A stretch of DNA of 64,000 nt from Phoronis australis (GCA_002633005.1 NMRA01000335.1:428274-492273); one strand, 5' to 3'; positions 11,201-24,232 are shown, counted from the stretch's first letter. The notes: generated by a model not told the origin, from the letters alone. Numbers and translations are program-made.

Positions 11201-11949
11201 TACGTGAATTTCAATTCGAGACGAGCGCGGTTAATACTCCTAGTGTAGACTGGGAAACAGTATACTGACAATTAAAGTGAGAAGACACTACTGGAAATAT
11301 ACATATCCACCTAAAGTCTAATACAACACAGAATTCATAATGTAATAATGAGAAACACGATTACTTGGTGTCTCGCACATGCGAAGGAACACAAAAATAT
11401 TGAAATTTTTTCGCGTCGTGTCCCTTTAGAAGCTCCGTAGTAAAGTCGTTTCGAAAATGAGCGTAGAGCTCACATATAGTTTTCGTATAAGTCTTGTAAA
11501 CGCGCAGTAAATTAACACTTACACACCGGAGTTAGTGCGATTACTCTCGTACGTGTATGCAAATGTTATCGACGTGGACGGGCAGTTGTCGTGTTTTATC
11601 TTGTAAATCAGCATGGAAATTGTTTACACTTATCCACCAATTTACCGCCCATGACCGCTCTGTGGTTTATTTTAATTGAATGAGTGGCGTTCATTTCATG
11701 TTCTATTGGCAGTAGAACACATTTTTGTCTTAAGTGATCGGGTTTAGATCTTTTAACGTGTGCGTGTGTGTGAAGTCTTTCAATCAATCAAACAAGACAA
11801 GATCCACTATCCTATTAGCTGTCAATCACCAAGAGACCACGGTTGGCTGAGACAGTGGGAACGAAAAAAGAGACGATCCTTGCCTATTTGTCACGTGTTA
11901 AAGGGACTTGCAACACGAAAAACAGAGTAGATTGCATTTTTTTAAGTAG
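8293..11949. other. Unassigned intergenic DNA
   Basis: Both strands hold only short open frames without recognisable domains. A sequence at 8547-8608 faintly resembles a decayed tRNA-like head. No gene, transposon protein or simple repeat was recognised. Confidence 0.4.
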
Positions 11950-12205
11950 TTCTGTGCCACTGAAACATAATTCAACCTGCTCACCAGGTATTCTTACGGT
12001 TTGTTCGTAAAGATTTTGAATTTCTGTTGACATCAAAGCATTTTTCTTTTAGTTTCAAGTTCAGGTTAAATACGACCTGTCAACTAGTGCTCGTCACTTC
12101 GTCGATTTTTCTCCCACAATGCAAAGCACGCCTCCTTATTTGGTATGAAATTACAGAGACGTAGCACATTTCTCGTGTATGGAAAATGTAACCTTTGACC
12201 TTTGA
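11950..12205. repeat. Mosaic repeat copy A, segment Y
   Basis: Matches 15480-15715 in the same orientation: GCCACTGAAAC..CAACCTGCTCACCAGGTA, then TTCGTAAAGATTTT, then TTTTTCTCCCACAA..AAAGCACG, ending at CTTTGACC. Identity is roughly 85% by eye, with small indels. No coding content recognised. Confidence 0.75.
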
Positions 12206-12618
12206 GGATTTTAACAGTTAGTCATTTGGTCTGCTGGGTTCCTTTCTTAATTTCCTAGATCTTGGGAGAAATCCCGTCTCCGTCGATGGGGTGTTGACTG
12301 TGATGAGTCGCGGGAACTCTGGCCACGCGGGATCTCGAAACAGTCTCAACATTCCAGGGCGAGGGCAATTTGAATCTGGTTTGTTGAGAGAAAGCTGTAG
12401 GAGTGAGGTAAATAGCCTCCTGCACACCTCTCTCAAACCAGTTCTTTTCTCTGCACAGGATCTCAACATTTTCATCACTGGCTCAAGAGGGTGTTCATGC
12501 AGGTGCCGCTGATGAAATTCCTCAGTTACCCGCAGCCCATCTATGTTGATACGGAGTGCAATCTCAGATGGAAATCTCATCCATCTTGTCTGTCAGCCTT
12601 TTGTGGAATGACTGAGGG
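12206..12618. other. Segment found only in mosaic copy A, with an unassigned 120-codon minus-strand frame
   Basis: It lies between two segments that are both present in copy B, but copy B has no counterpart to it. The minus strand is open for 120 codons (12218-12580), with an Arg/Leu-rich product I do not recognise. It could be part of the repeat or chance. Confidence 0.3.
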
Positions 12619-13215
12619 GGCACAGAACAGTTCTCATTGGGTTTTGCCCAGCAAAACACTCATCACTGGATTTGTCACCTTTTCTTCAGTCTGTCGGAAA
12701 CTGGAAGCAAAGAATGATCGACATGTTTTCAGTTATTTCACATAAAAAGCCCTACAGATGAGTTATAGTGTCTTGTATTTTTGGCTCTTTTACTCCTACT
12801 GTAAAGCAAGGTTCACCTGTTCACCTAGGCTGTGTCCTTCCACTGCAGGAAGTAGCCCCGCTGCACCACTGAGATCCCTCCATTGTTTTCGGTTCTTAGC
12901 TGTCCTTGGCCATGTTGCTCCATCTCTCTGCATGATGTTGTCTCGCCATCGTCTCTTTGGTCTTCTCCTTGTTCTCTTGTCTTTTCTGGGCTGCCATTCG
13001 GTTGTCCTCACAATCCACCTGTTATCCTTCATTCTAGCCACATGACCAGCCCATGTCCATTTCGTTTGTGTTATGCGTTTTGTCACATATGTTATTTTAG
13101 TCCTTTCTTTTATCTTGGAATTTGATATTTTGTCTCTCAAGCTGATGCCCAGCAGTTTCCTTTCCATTGAAAAGCAAGGTAGGCTTAGAAAAAGGGGGCA
13201 AAAACAAAATCGGCA
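12619..13215. repeat. Mosaic repeat copy A, segment X, split by an RTE LINE
   Basis: 12619-12811 (GCACAGAACAGTTCTCA..) and 13171-13215 (AAAGCAAGGTAGGCTTAGAA) together match the continuous sequence 14990-15196. The break is the LINE insertion at 12812-13170, flanked by duplicated AAAGCAAGG. Confidence 0.8.
12812..13170 (-). pseudogene. RTE-type LINE, 5'-truncated 3' end
   Basis: The minus strand encodes the C-terminal tail of an RTE/BovB-like reverse-transcriptase polyprotein. It opens with LLGISLRDKISN, followed by KWTWAGHVARMKDNRW, TTEWQPRK and RPKRRWRDNI, a series I associate with RTE ORF2 C-termini. On the minus strand the 3' end finishes in a short near-tandem GGTGAAC/AGGTGAA run, as RTE tails often do. 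Nine-base target duplications AAAGCAAGG flank it at 12803-12811 and 13171-13179. At 359 bp against the several kilobases of a full element, it is severely 5'-truncated, which is usual for target-primed reverse transcription. The minus-strand frame continues past the insertion into host repeat by chance. Confidence 0.85.
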
Positions 13216-13576
13216 ACTTTTCACCCCAAAACTAAAATTTCCGTGCCGATGCACGACTAAAGCCACATTAAATTCTGAATGCAAATTTCCTAACGATTCT
13301 AAAAATGGTCCAAAAGTATTGTCAAGCAACTAGTTTTTTGGCAATTCTGGTTTGTTTGAGGGCTAACTGTCCTGAAATCGCAGTCAATTTCTCAGTCGCC
13401 ACCTAGCAATGCACAATTGCAACCGGGGGCCGCCAGAGCAGCTACAGCCGAACAAGTGGTCTCTTCATTTTCAACATGATCACAAAGACAAACAAACCAC
13501 ATTCACTGAGCCTACATGCAATACCTACCTACAAAATGCCCCAAGCTTGTCTTACCCCTAAATTTTAATATTTTAA

Positions 13577-13770
13577 ATTATCCGTGGCAGAACCCTAACT
13601 TTTCAGTGCCACCTGAATGCATGCGCGCATTTATCTGAGTTTGAGGGAGATCAGAAATTCTGTGGTGAGTGCATAACTCTGTAATAGACGTTGCGAGATG
13701 GTACTTCCGTCAGGATTGTTTAAAAGATATTTTGACGAGCTTTCGCGTTCCGGCCATGCCTCTTTTAGCA
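13577..13770. repeat. Mosaic repeat copy A, segment Z
   Basis: Matches 15736-15975: CATGCGCGCATTTATC, GGGAGATCAGAAA, then TTGTTTAAAAGA and TTTTGACGAGCTTTCG, with CATGCCTCTTT at the end. The short phrase TTCAGTGCCACCT (about 13595-13611) also matches near 15218. Confidence 0.7.
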
Positions 13771-14148
13771 TTTACAATTTGCCAATATCTAGAAGGACAC
13801 AACTGGTATTATGGGCGACAATTTATTTGAGTGACGTATTTTTGGGTAGAATTAACTTCCCAAAGTTTTTAATTTTGACCGGAGTTTTAAAACAGCATTC
13901 TTTTGTGCTTTTGTGATTTTGATATAAATCGTTGATTTCAAACAAAGTTTTGTAGTAAAAGTTGACTGAAACCGAGGCAGCGACCCAGTTTTGAGACGTT
14001 TGTAACGTTTCCAATCGTTTGCTAATCATCCAATTAAATCCATTGCGATCGCTGAGTCTCAATTTTTCGAATAATTTCGGACAGTCGGCATCACAGTACA
14101 AAACTGGCTTTTCTAAACAGCTAAATCCCCAATGAAAACTCTGTAACA

Positions 14149-14236
14149 TGGGCGGCGCACCCCCTACATTTTTCAGTGCTCCGACGTCCATCCATGTTCT
14201 ATGGGCGGTGTATCACAGGGGGTTGGGGGGCTTTAG
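14149..14236. repeat. GGGCGGCGC palindromic element, two partial units
   Basis: The first unit begins GGGCGGCGCACCCCC and contains TTTTTCAGTGCTCCG. A second, ATGGGCGGTGTATCACAGGG, starts near 14200 and runs through a G-rich stretch and CTTTAG. Each matches half or more of the ~62-bp element seen whole at 36691, 41927 and 43716. Confidence 0.65.
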
Positions 14237-14989
14237 AGTTGTTTTCGATAAATTTATGCGATTCTGTTCAATTTTGTTCTCTTTATTCATGTTTCATTGG
14301 TGTCGATAATGCCACTTTAATGGAAATCGTGTCGTGAAAGTTGGCATGTTTCCAAAAGTAATAACCCTCGCTCATGCTAGGTATAACCAGAAAGTTATTG
14401 TAGTCTAGATTAGTGAATTCATTTAATGGTGAGACCAGCTAATAGTACCAATGTGGAAATCATGAAATAAAGTAACTTAAAAGATATGTAGGAGACCTCG
14501 AAAAATCCCCAAATTTGTTAAACTGTGGAACATCATAGCTCAGAAATGGCTGATCGGATTCATAGGAAACTTTCAAACATCATTAAATACTTTATGTTCT
14601 GGTCCTCAAAACTGTTGGGAATTGTTTATAAAGGCTTCCCCTTTTTATAAGGGACTATTTAAAGAAAGGTTTAATCATTGGAAATCAAATTCTAAATGCC
14701 TTCTAGTTTCAGTGAGTTGAAGTCTATAGTTTTGTAGCTAGATCTTAACTTCTTACGGTTTGGAGACTTGTAAGTGGTCTAGTGAAGTGTTCTTAATCAA
14801 ATGTGTCCGACAGTGTTACTTGGTCACATGCAAGACTGCTCTGTTTGAGGATGTAAATCATTTTTATCACGGTATAAAGAGTTTCGAGACATAATGCTTG
14901 GTAGACGTATCTGGTTTATAGTTTGCGTTTTGGATGGTAGGAGAGGACACGTCACTTGTAACGGTGATCATTTATTGATTAGGAGGCAC

Positions 14990-15235
14990 AGAACAGTTCT
15001 CACTGGGTTTTGCCTAGCAAAACACACATCACTTGATTTGTAACTTTTTCTTCACTCTGTCAAAAACAGGATGCAAAGAATGGCATGTTTTCAATTATTT
15101 CACATAAAAAGCCCAGCAGATGAGCACAGAAACTTTATTCTTTCTTGTATTTTTGACCATTTCATTCCCACTGAAAACCAAGCTAGACTAAGAAANTGGC
15201 CGCGGCCGCAGCCTAACTATTCAGTGCCACCTTAC
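14990..15235. repeat. Mosaic repeat copy B, segment X (no LINE)
   Basis: Parallels 12619-12811 plus 13171-13215 without interruption: ACTGAAAACCAAGCTAGACT stands where copy A carries the RTE LINE. One ambiguous N sits at 15196, beside a GC-rich GGCCGCGGCCGC stretch that contains a NotI site and has no counterpart in copy A. Confidence 0.75.
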
Positions 15236-15479
15236 CAAAGCGAAGCAGTCGTTGACTGCCTCGCTGTGGTGAAGGAAGGCGTTCAAAGCAGTCAGTTGTA
15301 TTGACCGTTGTGTTGGATTTTTTACCAGCGCTGCTCCCCAACATCTGTGGGATGGTAACAAATTGACTTATGGCTCTTTCAATCACAATGCGGTGTCTCG
15401 TTACATCAATATATTTGTTTTTATCTCATGTTCGTTAAAGAGGCCTGGAACTCTATGAACAGAATAATTTGCATTATTG

Positions 15480-15975
15480 AATATGGCTCTCTGCCACTGA
15501 AACAGAATTCAACCTGCTCACCAGGTATTTTTAGGGTTCGTTCGTAAAGATTTTAAGTTCTGTTGATATCAAACCATTTTTTTCTTTTCAAATTTCAAAA
15601 AACGATAAGTCAACTGTTTTTCTCCCACAAAGCAAAGCACGTCTCCTTATTTGGTATGGCAAGACATAGACGTGGTACATTTCCCTTGTATGGAAAATGT
15701 GACCTTTGACCCAAAACGACTTCAAGCAACTGACTGTGAGCGCATGCGCGCATTTATCATAAGCGGAAGGGAGATCAGAAACTATGTGGTAACCAACCAC
15801 AGAGTTTTTCCTTCGCGCGTTTTTCAAAAATCGGGAATTTTGTATTTTTTTCTGAAAAATTCCTCACAGGAAAAAGTGAATTACTCTGTACTAGATATTT
15901 TGAGATGGTGCTTTCTTAAGAAATTGTTTAAAAGACAATTTTGACGAGCTTTCGTGTTCCATGCCTCTTTAAACG
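15480..15975. repeat. Mosaic repeat copy B, segments Y and Z
   Basis: 15480-15715 matches segment Y (11950-12205) and 15736-15975 matches segment Z (13577-13770). The order here is X, Y, Z; copy A has Y, X, Z. Segment Z carries an extra ~80 bases (about 15790-15880) rich in A and T. Confidence 0.75.
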
Positions 15976-16418
15976 ATAAAATGATGTAGTAGTATGGCTG
16001 CCTGATGTGAACCTCATGTGGCTGTTAAGGTAGGATGAAGTCCAGAATCTTGAATATCATGAGAATGGTCTTACTGTGCCAAACGTTTTGAATTGCATAA
16101 TTCATTGATTGGTCTATTCGCACCATTACCAACCATGACGTTTCGGTTGGCCTCCAATCATCATCAGATGAGGCATTTGATTTTAGCCATTAACCGTTAT
16201 AAACCTGGCCTCAACATGGTCCTTACTCAAATTAGAAGTGATTTATGCGTTTGGGGAGAACTAGTTGTTCGTTACTACTCGATACCGAGGTCAACAGGTT
16301 TGGCTTGCCATGGAAGGTCGATTTGATCGTGGTGTTAGACAATGACGAACTGACAATTCGTCTGAAGTGAAAGCCGAGAAAGCACTTCTAATCTCAGTGA
16401 GGAACAAGATGAGACCAG

Positions 16419-16569
16419 CCTCCCGTTCAGTAACGCTAGGACCTCGCTAAAAAGCAATACTTCGCGAGATTACGTGAGATATTGCCGTGCATTTTAAATG
16501 AGAACACGTGACTTTGACTAGGTTTTAGCTAGGTCCTAGCGTAGGTCCTAGCGGCTACTGAACGCACGC
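16419..16569. mobile_element. 151-bp MITE, copy 1 (CAG target duplication)
   Basis: One end reads CCTCCCGTTCAGTAACGC and the other, reverse-complemented, GCGTGCGTTCAGTAGCCGC. Both then continue TAGGACCT, giving imperfect terminal inverted repeats of about 25 bp. CAG flanks it on each side (16416-16418, 16570-16572). An inverted copy of identical length is at 25205-25355, and a broken one starts at 62542. It is non-coding. A 3-bp duplication with such ends would suit PIF/Harbinger; that assignment is inference. Confidence 0.85.
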
Positions 16570-16572
16570 CAG

Positions 16573-19500
16573 TTTCGTGATGGCAAGTGATTTAAATCAA
16601 TCGTTAGTTTTCTTGGTGAAAGGCGGATTCTTAGCACATTTTAACTTTACAAAGTCTTGTCGTCCCGAGATATTTCCACGTATTCAAACGTGACTGTCTT
16701 AGACTGTTCCGGAAGCAGGTGAAAAGCTAATACACCTGTTAAATCATAACAAGTGTAATGATTTCTAAGAGTACAGTTATTATTTTGTTCAAGTAAAGTT
16801 ATTTCTCCGCTCCAAAAGATATTCTAAATTCATTGGTGAATGGTAATTTCTTGCCAAACTGACATTGTTCATAACACAAACGGTAGAGGCGAACGTCTTT
16901 ATAAATCATTTTTATGTCTTCTACAATTAGTTATGAATATAATTGAGAGACATAGCGCTATTTAGAGAAGCATGTAAAATTAATGGTTATAGATGATACT
17001 ATTGTATAATGAATACGCAGTTAGTATATGGTAGTGAAGGTCGTCAACATTGACTCTAACATATCTGTATGTCTCAGGGGTAATCACAGATCATCGTGCC
17101 GATCCGTTGTGCTCCACGAAACTGAGTTATGAACTTCCGAAAGGTGATTTGCAAAAGGTTTTCGATGACACTTCCTTGAATGGATGATGGTATTCTGTTG
17201 GGATTCAACATCGTCTGACGACAGCTGGTGGAACCATGGCGGAGCAATAGATGCTCCACGAGATTGATGACCTGAGACGCTGGAGTGAACGAAGGTAGTC
17301 CAGTTTGTACATATGAATTTCGTTTCATTGGGAACATTAGGAGACCGGTTTTATGAATTTAGTAAAAACCTTAATCTATTTTGGTTTTTGAGCCAGCTGA
17401 ACAGGGCGAGTGTATTCCAGCGACCGTAACCCCCTCACGTTTGCATACGCTGACGGAGCCAATTCGCTCCTACATGGGCTGGGAACTTCTGAGAACGAGT
17501 TTGGTGGGAAAGAGTCCAAACTGCAACTGTTTGGAGGCCGGTAGATGGCCACGTGAATTTTAAACCCTTAATTTTACAGAACTGTTCTTTACTTCCGAAG
17601 TGAAGCGTATTGCCCTGTCGTTTTTGAAAGTATTTAGGGCAATACGCATATATCCGGAATGGTACGTTTGTTAAAAGAAAACTTGTTGCTAATTTACCTA
17701 CGTTTGCTTCCAGTAAAGTTAAGTGAAATCGAGGGGGTGATCTCATCAGCTGGTTGCTGCACAGCGTGCGCGGTGGTCCATATCAAAGCCGGCGAAAAAC
17801 TCTAATGCGAACTGTATTCGAGAAAAAGAGGCGAAAAGCCGGCGAAGCACATTGGAGGGATGCCTTGTCTTGTATATGTAAACTACATCGAGCGCTGGTC
17901 TGCCTTGCGAGATTCTTTGAACATCCAGTAATGTAGTTCTAATTTTTCTAAACAGCCGGGTGGGGGTACGGTTTTACTCACATCTTCCAGAAATAGTTTG
18001 ACATTTCTACTTATTACTGATTGATTTTAATAATGAACTTTATGTTCTGAAAAACATATTTTAGTGTTTGACAGACTTCCTTGCTGTGTCTAAAAAATTT
18101 CGAATGATCTCGGCCAAATGCAACTCACTTTTTTACTGCCAAGTCCGCTTTGGAAACCCAATAATCTTATCATTATGATGGCCAACCCATAGAATTTTAG
18201 GTAGTATGTAATGACAACTCTGTTATGCATTCAGTGATGGAAGGAAAGTGAGCTCTAGAGTAAGGTCACGTGATTCGGCAGGGAGGTCAGCAATCACCGG
18301 CCTCGCAGGTTTTTGTGAAAAATGACGAAAAAAACATTCACGAATGAAAATTGAAGAATTTAGGAGGAAGGCTTCCGAAATGATGTAGAACTGGTTTCGT
18401 ATAGAAAATTCATGTAATTCAGTACAATTTTGCGCGTTTCATTCTTGCTTCATTGTCGCCGACAATGTTGTAAACAGTTTACTTTTCCCTGGGTCATGGT
18501 CAGGTCAAAAACCTAGTACTGCTATTAAAACAGTATGGCATTATATGGAAATTCTTTTAAGCGATAAAACAACCAAAACCAAACTACACCATTACTGTCA
18601 ATTTATTTTTGACAGACATGCGGCAGCTAAATTTGAATTTCCGGTAGCTTTTAGACTTTTGCGTTCAAAAACCATTACAGTTTGAAAGGTAAATTAAAAT
18701 GCGTTGTATGAGATGATTTGGAATTAACGAAAATCGATATGCCTGATAGAACTGCAACCAGTGAGATAAACTAATCAAACACGCGTCATGCTTACATTAG
18801 AAATTTATAATACCACTTTACCGGTCATCATAGCGATCGTTTTTTTTTTTATTCTCTTCTATTTGTTGTCTCAATGCCACAAATTGTCTTGATCATAAGC
18901 GTGATCGTCACTCGTCTTTATTGATATTGCAAAGTAGCAGCTGAATATTTTATAGGAAATAAATTGAACGCGTGTCAAAATATGAGTGGCATGCATTTCT
19001 ATATCCAATAAGTATAATTGGATCGCTTGTTGATTTAGTAACTTTTTCCATTCTCGTTTCGTCGTCGTAAATTATTTCGCTTTTTGCGCCGAATTATTTA
19101 GGAGCAGCTATCATACTGCCGACCAGAGCACCTCATAGGCGAGTAGTAAAACTATTACAGAACATTACTACTGGAAAAACTGCCATTTTAGGATGTATGT
19201 CAATTAGATTCATATAATATTTGCGCATTCTTGTACACCCGCATTTAATAGAACCGTTTTGATGAAAAATATCGAGCCAACATTTGCACGTGATTCCATG
19301 GACGACCAGTAGATCACCACACTGAGAATTGTTCACAATTGCACTGATAAGTTTGAGGTACAGTCTAACACTTCAGTACAATCGTTGCTTTGTTCAGTAA
19401 ACTGCACGAAATGAACGTTAAGGGAACGTTTGCTTTTCTGGTGTTGATGAAGTGACAAGTACCTTTATGTTAGAGAAATTTAACAGTTTCTATTTTTTAG

Positions 19501-22500
19501 AATTTCCAAGTCTTCATTGAGTAGATATTTGCAATGTACGAGCGCTAAATATCACTTCCGAGGGTGGAAACATTTTGATCAAATCTTCGTTTTGAGATAC
19601 TGTTGTAGGCATCCGACGCTGGCTGAAAACTTTTCTTTTCTAAAATAATCCTCGCTGTTGTCTCACAAGTGACAAACATGTTGCTGTTTTCTGCACAAAT
19701 ATTATTTTGGCGAGTTCACTAATGTAGTGATGTATGTTAGCATGCCAGTGTCGTCGGTCATAATAACAACAGCATGACGTGTCTTCCACGTGACTTCGAT
19801 TCAACCCTAGTGTCAAAAACGTGAACAAGTAAACCTCTGTATTCTGGGTAACCAATCTTTCTCTCTCATGAACAAAACGAATCGTTTACTAACAGTGTTC
19901 TTTTCCTAAAAAATCTCATGAGAAAATTACGCTGTCCATAAGACAAAACTGAGGTTCGCGAGAAAAACACGATCGTCAGAAAAGTACTGATGACATGTAA
20001 ATACAACTCGTAAGAAACGAATGTTGTTCGTCGTAACAAAACACTCTTTGTGAGAACTTGCGAGGGAAAAAATGTATTCTGTGATAACAGTGTTAAATAT
20101 AACCTTTCTGCATCATTTTAGATAAAAAACGCCGTGAAACGATTTTAACGCAAGTTAGGTCAGTCGAAATTTAAACCTAAATAATGCTCATTGAAAGCAA
20201 CTCCAATATTTTCAAACTGAATTTAATATGAATTTTAGTTTAATTTTTTACGATTGGTGGTGCACTACCACCTTAAATGGCCGCCGCAGTGAGTGACAGC
20301 TAATGCATGACTGAACTGCCGCGATGTGCAATGAGGCTTCTGCGATAACCCCACCCACTTTTTAAGGCAAACACAAACATTGCTGAAAGTAACTAAATGT
20401 TTATATTCTAGTGATATCTTTCGTGGGCGCAACTGGTGTATGAAAATAGAAGAGTGTCTTAAGAGTTTGTTTTACTATCATTCCAGTCACTGGCCATGCG
20501 TCGTCTTAGAACACTGTATATATTTTCTTGGAAAATAATCATAAGTTTGCTTTTGCAAACCTTTACGGGTACTCCTTTTTTGCACTGGATGTGCAGCACG
20601 CATCAGGAAACAAACAACCAAATCTGGAAATGATTTAAGAAAGCACTGGGTTTGACTTGACAGCAAGTTGTTGGTAAATTAACTAGTAATCAATCACGTT
20701 TTCTGCCGGTCTCCGTTGTTTTCTTCGTGCGAATGAAGAATGATGGGCATATCACTAGGAGTTGCATTGTGCTGGTGTTTTGGTGTATTGACAGGCGACA
20801 TAGCATGAGATATATGAATGTTTGTACCATGTACGTTCTTGTAAGAGCTCATACTAGATAGAATGCAGACGCGCAAGGAATGTCTAATCTGTCGTTAGTT
20901 TGATATTCTGATGCTCGAGTATATATATCCGAAGAATGTTTGGTGAAATGGTAGCTGTTGTTTTAGATAAGACAAGTTTGTTCACAGGTTTCATGTGTAG
21001 GAAATCTGTAAGAAAAATCAGCACCTTCTGATAATTGAATCAACCTGTAATGCTCCCGGTTAAAACTTATGACCTACGCACAGGTGGCGCTGTCAATCGA
21101 CTTAACCCGGTGAAAGTACAACATCGAATGACGCGTTAGATTTGCCAGGCGCAGCAGCAAGTTTTATTATTGAAATTGGCACATTCGCTTCATGCTGTTT
21201 TTTGTATTAAGCCGTCATCCGGTAAGACAAAATATTGTTTTCTGTGTTTCACAAGGTCGCCGATTAGTGATCAAAACACGAAGAGCTTATAAATATCTGC
21301 CGGAAAAACTTTGTGTCGCCCGTCAAGATATAGAAATTTTCCAGCAGCAAGATCCACCAAATGGTAAGCTATTTCTTACACTGAGTGAGCTTAAACATGC
21401 CTGAAATTTTGCACTTTACGGGAAGTAATACGTTCTAGTTATAAGAGTCTAGTTTTCTTCAATTTTCAAAAAGTCCTCGAGAGCTTTGTCACACGTTTCT
21501 TATCCGTAACGGCTGCTAGATCGTCCATCATGTATTTAAAACGTTATTAAAGTTCGCAGTTTTAAAAAGAAAATGTGAAGTGAGGATCGTGGTTAAGTTT
21601 TTCTTTGTGTCTGGAGAAGAGGAAATCTTAGAGTATCTTTAGATAAGATAGATGCATATCTCCGTTGCTAAGGGTTTCATTTAATATCTTTAGCTTATAA
21701 AACAACATACCTTTCAAGTACTTCTTAACACCAGAAATGTGTTATGTGCATAAGATGACACGTTGCCTTTTTCTTAAAAATTCCATCTGTGACATCGTTT
21801 TTCATATTTATTGTGTATTTTAACTAGTCCCTTTTACTCCCTTATCTGTGTTGTAAATGGGGAAATTTCAGTATTCCCAGGACAAATGCGCATCGTATTT
21901 GTTAAACGTCGTGTCCATTTAGAACATTGCCTCTTAGTTTGTATAACTAATACACTGTACCTGATATGTGATAATTCTTTGAGAGGAATAGAATAAGAAC
22001 CCCTGACTTAATGAGTCAGAGAACAGGGTGACTGACAATATAAAAATGTACGCAAGTACCACTGCTCAGAACTTGGTGCCAGCTTCAGATTGGCATAAAT
22101 ATCTTTTCAAAGCTGGTTTTCAATTCGACATAAATTAAAGATATGGATAGGTTTATCGTTGACCGGGCCAAAAATAAACTATGACACTAATGTCATACAC
22201 CGGTGCTGTATATCGAGAATGGAAAATCTCTAAGACGGTTCCAAGTTTTCTGTTATTAACAATTTACACGTCGACCACGAACACATAATTGCGAACGAGT
22301 ATAACATCAATCCCATCAAATCCTGAGCGACCAGTTTTATGGGCATTTTATTGGCGTTCCGGCCAATTAGTAAAAGTTTACTGTGGAGATTTCAACTGTC
22401 GACTTGCGTAATGCGAATTTGGATTTACTGAATAAATAGTACAAAACATTCGAGAGTCTCAAATTAAAACATTTTAAAGGATTAAATCAAATCAGCATGA

Positions 22501-24232
22501 TTAAACATGTCAGTTACGAGACGTCTTCAAACGTTTTCTGAGACGCCAGCTGTCTCTAAATACGCGCTTCAGCACTTTTGTTATCAGAAATGATTTGAAG
22601 CAAATCCCATCCGCCTTCAGTCAAATGCACCGATGTTAGATTACGCATGATATCATAAAATATTTGCTTTATTTTGTGGGTACAGAAATACTTCGTGACA
22701 ATTTATCACTGATATACCCCCAAGGTGGTAGATATAAATTTCATATCAATCAAATTTGCCAATGTAGTGGGGTAAATGCGCGGCGTGATGAGCAAAACCA
22801 CAATCCCTGGGGGAGATTCTCTCACAGAAAGTTTGTTGGTACCTTCCGCCGTAGCGTGGGCATTGTATCTGGACGACAGAGAAAGTTTATTTTGCTATGT
22901 TGTGGCGAGCCATACCTCTTGTGAAAAACTTTCACATTTCTTAGTCGGCGAAAACTTTTAAATCGTTTCTGTTGTCGGAAAAACACTGTTCCGTAAGGCA
23001 ACTGATCGTGAAAAGATACGATACTGAACCACAGGTCCCGTATTCCTTTTCCACCTTCTCCGGTAGGAATATAACATTTCTGATAGGTGAAACAGTTCGT
23101 TCGATGCATGTAACATTCGTTCCTGTCGAACAGGTGATCAAGCTAATAAAACAGTTAACGATGACACGCCTCAGCGGTATTACGTAACGCCATCTTTGAT
23201 CATGCGCAACTGGGTAATCTGGTCAAGTATTAGTCGGCTTTCGCTCGACATATGTTGACTAAAATTGTAATATTGGTGTCATAAATGAAAACAGTTTGAA
23301 AATTAAAGGGATGGGAAACATGCCTTTCAGTAAAATTAAAGCCAACACACAGAGTTTAATTTGTTGAACCAGCTTCAACACCGAGGCTATTTTGTTGAAA
23401 CATTCTTTGAAATGTTCGGTATTGAAACTGATGAACAACGGATCGAGACATTGACTTCTGCAAGGCTCACACTTGTCGGTTGTTGTCAAAGATACATTTC
23501 CAAATATAGTGTTCAACTATTTTTCCCTATCATGTCGATGGCCGAAAGCCTTCACTTCCTGATCGGTCATTTTTGCTGCGGTGATCGGCTACGCGTGTGT
23601 ATATTGGCAGGACTTGCGGGAATTCCCTCTTGGTTACGATCATTATAGTTGGTGCGGTGAGAAAAATTGTTTTCTGAGGTCACCCCCAACTCACAAGCCG
23701 CCGTCAAACTCGGCGATAAATGGAAGGTATTTCAAGCGTGTTTAACCTGGTAAATCACCGACATTGATTTCAGCGAATGTCGCGAGAATTGACGATTTTC
23801 TAATAAAATCAAGAAAACATAATAGGCGTTGTTGTTTTATAGCGCTGGTCACGGCTAAGTGTTTCCCATTAACAACAAAGTTTGGAAAATGTTATCTATA
23901 GCACAGACCAATGTATACGAGCATTTTCCGGTGGGGACTGCCGAGAACAATTGTCTTGTGATTGAAAACGCAAACGAAAAAGCAAAGCGAGAATTTCTAC
24001 CGATTTGTCGCCACTTTTTCACCGGGGAACGGAGTCCGGCTCTTTTCAGCGAATAGCTACTTGATTAAAACATAACCGTGGAAATTAGTAGTACTGTAAA
24101 TGTGTCAGTCAGTGTCGGGTGAAGACGTTGTTTTTAATTTCAAGAAGACTGGGTGGTCTACTTTCCCGTTCACTTAATGTTGAACACATTCGAACACTGA
24201 GCGAAGAAATGGGTGGCCATCGAGTTACTTTT
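16573..24232. other. Unassigned intergenic DNA
   Basis: A long stretch with no recognised gene or element. A ~65-bp piece at 16579-16645 belongs to an old dispersed repeat also seen near 44190 and 59535. Open frames stay near or below 100 codons, on both strands, and overlap one another. I see no convincing exon with matched splice sites. Confidence 0.4.

Noticed and set aside
12218-12580. 120-codon minus-strand open frame as a gene
   Set aside because: It lies inside repeat-flanked DNA with an overlapping plus-strand frame, no splice or start context, and no recognised family. Kept only as an unassigned segment.
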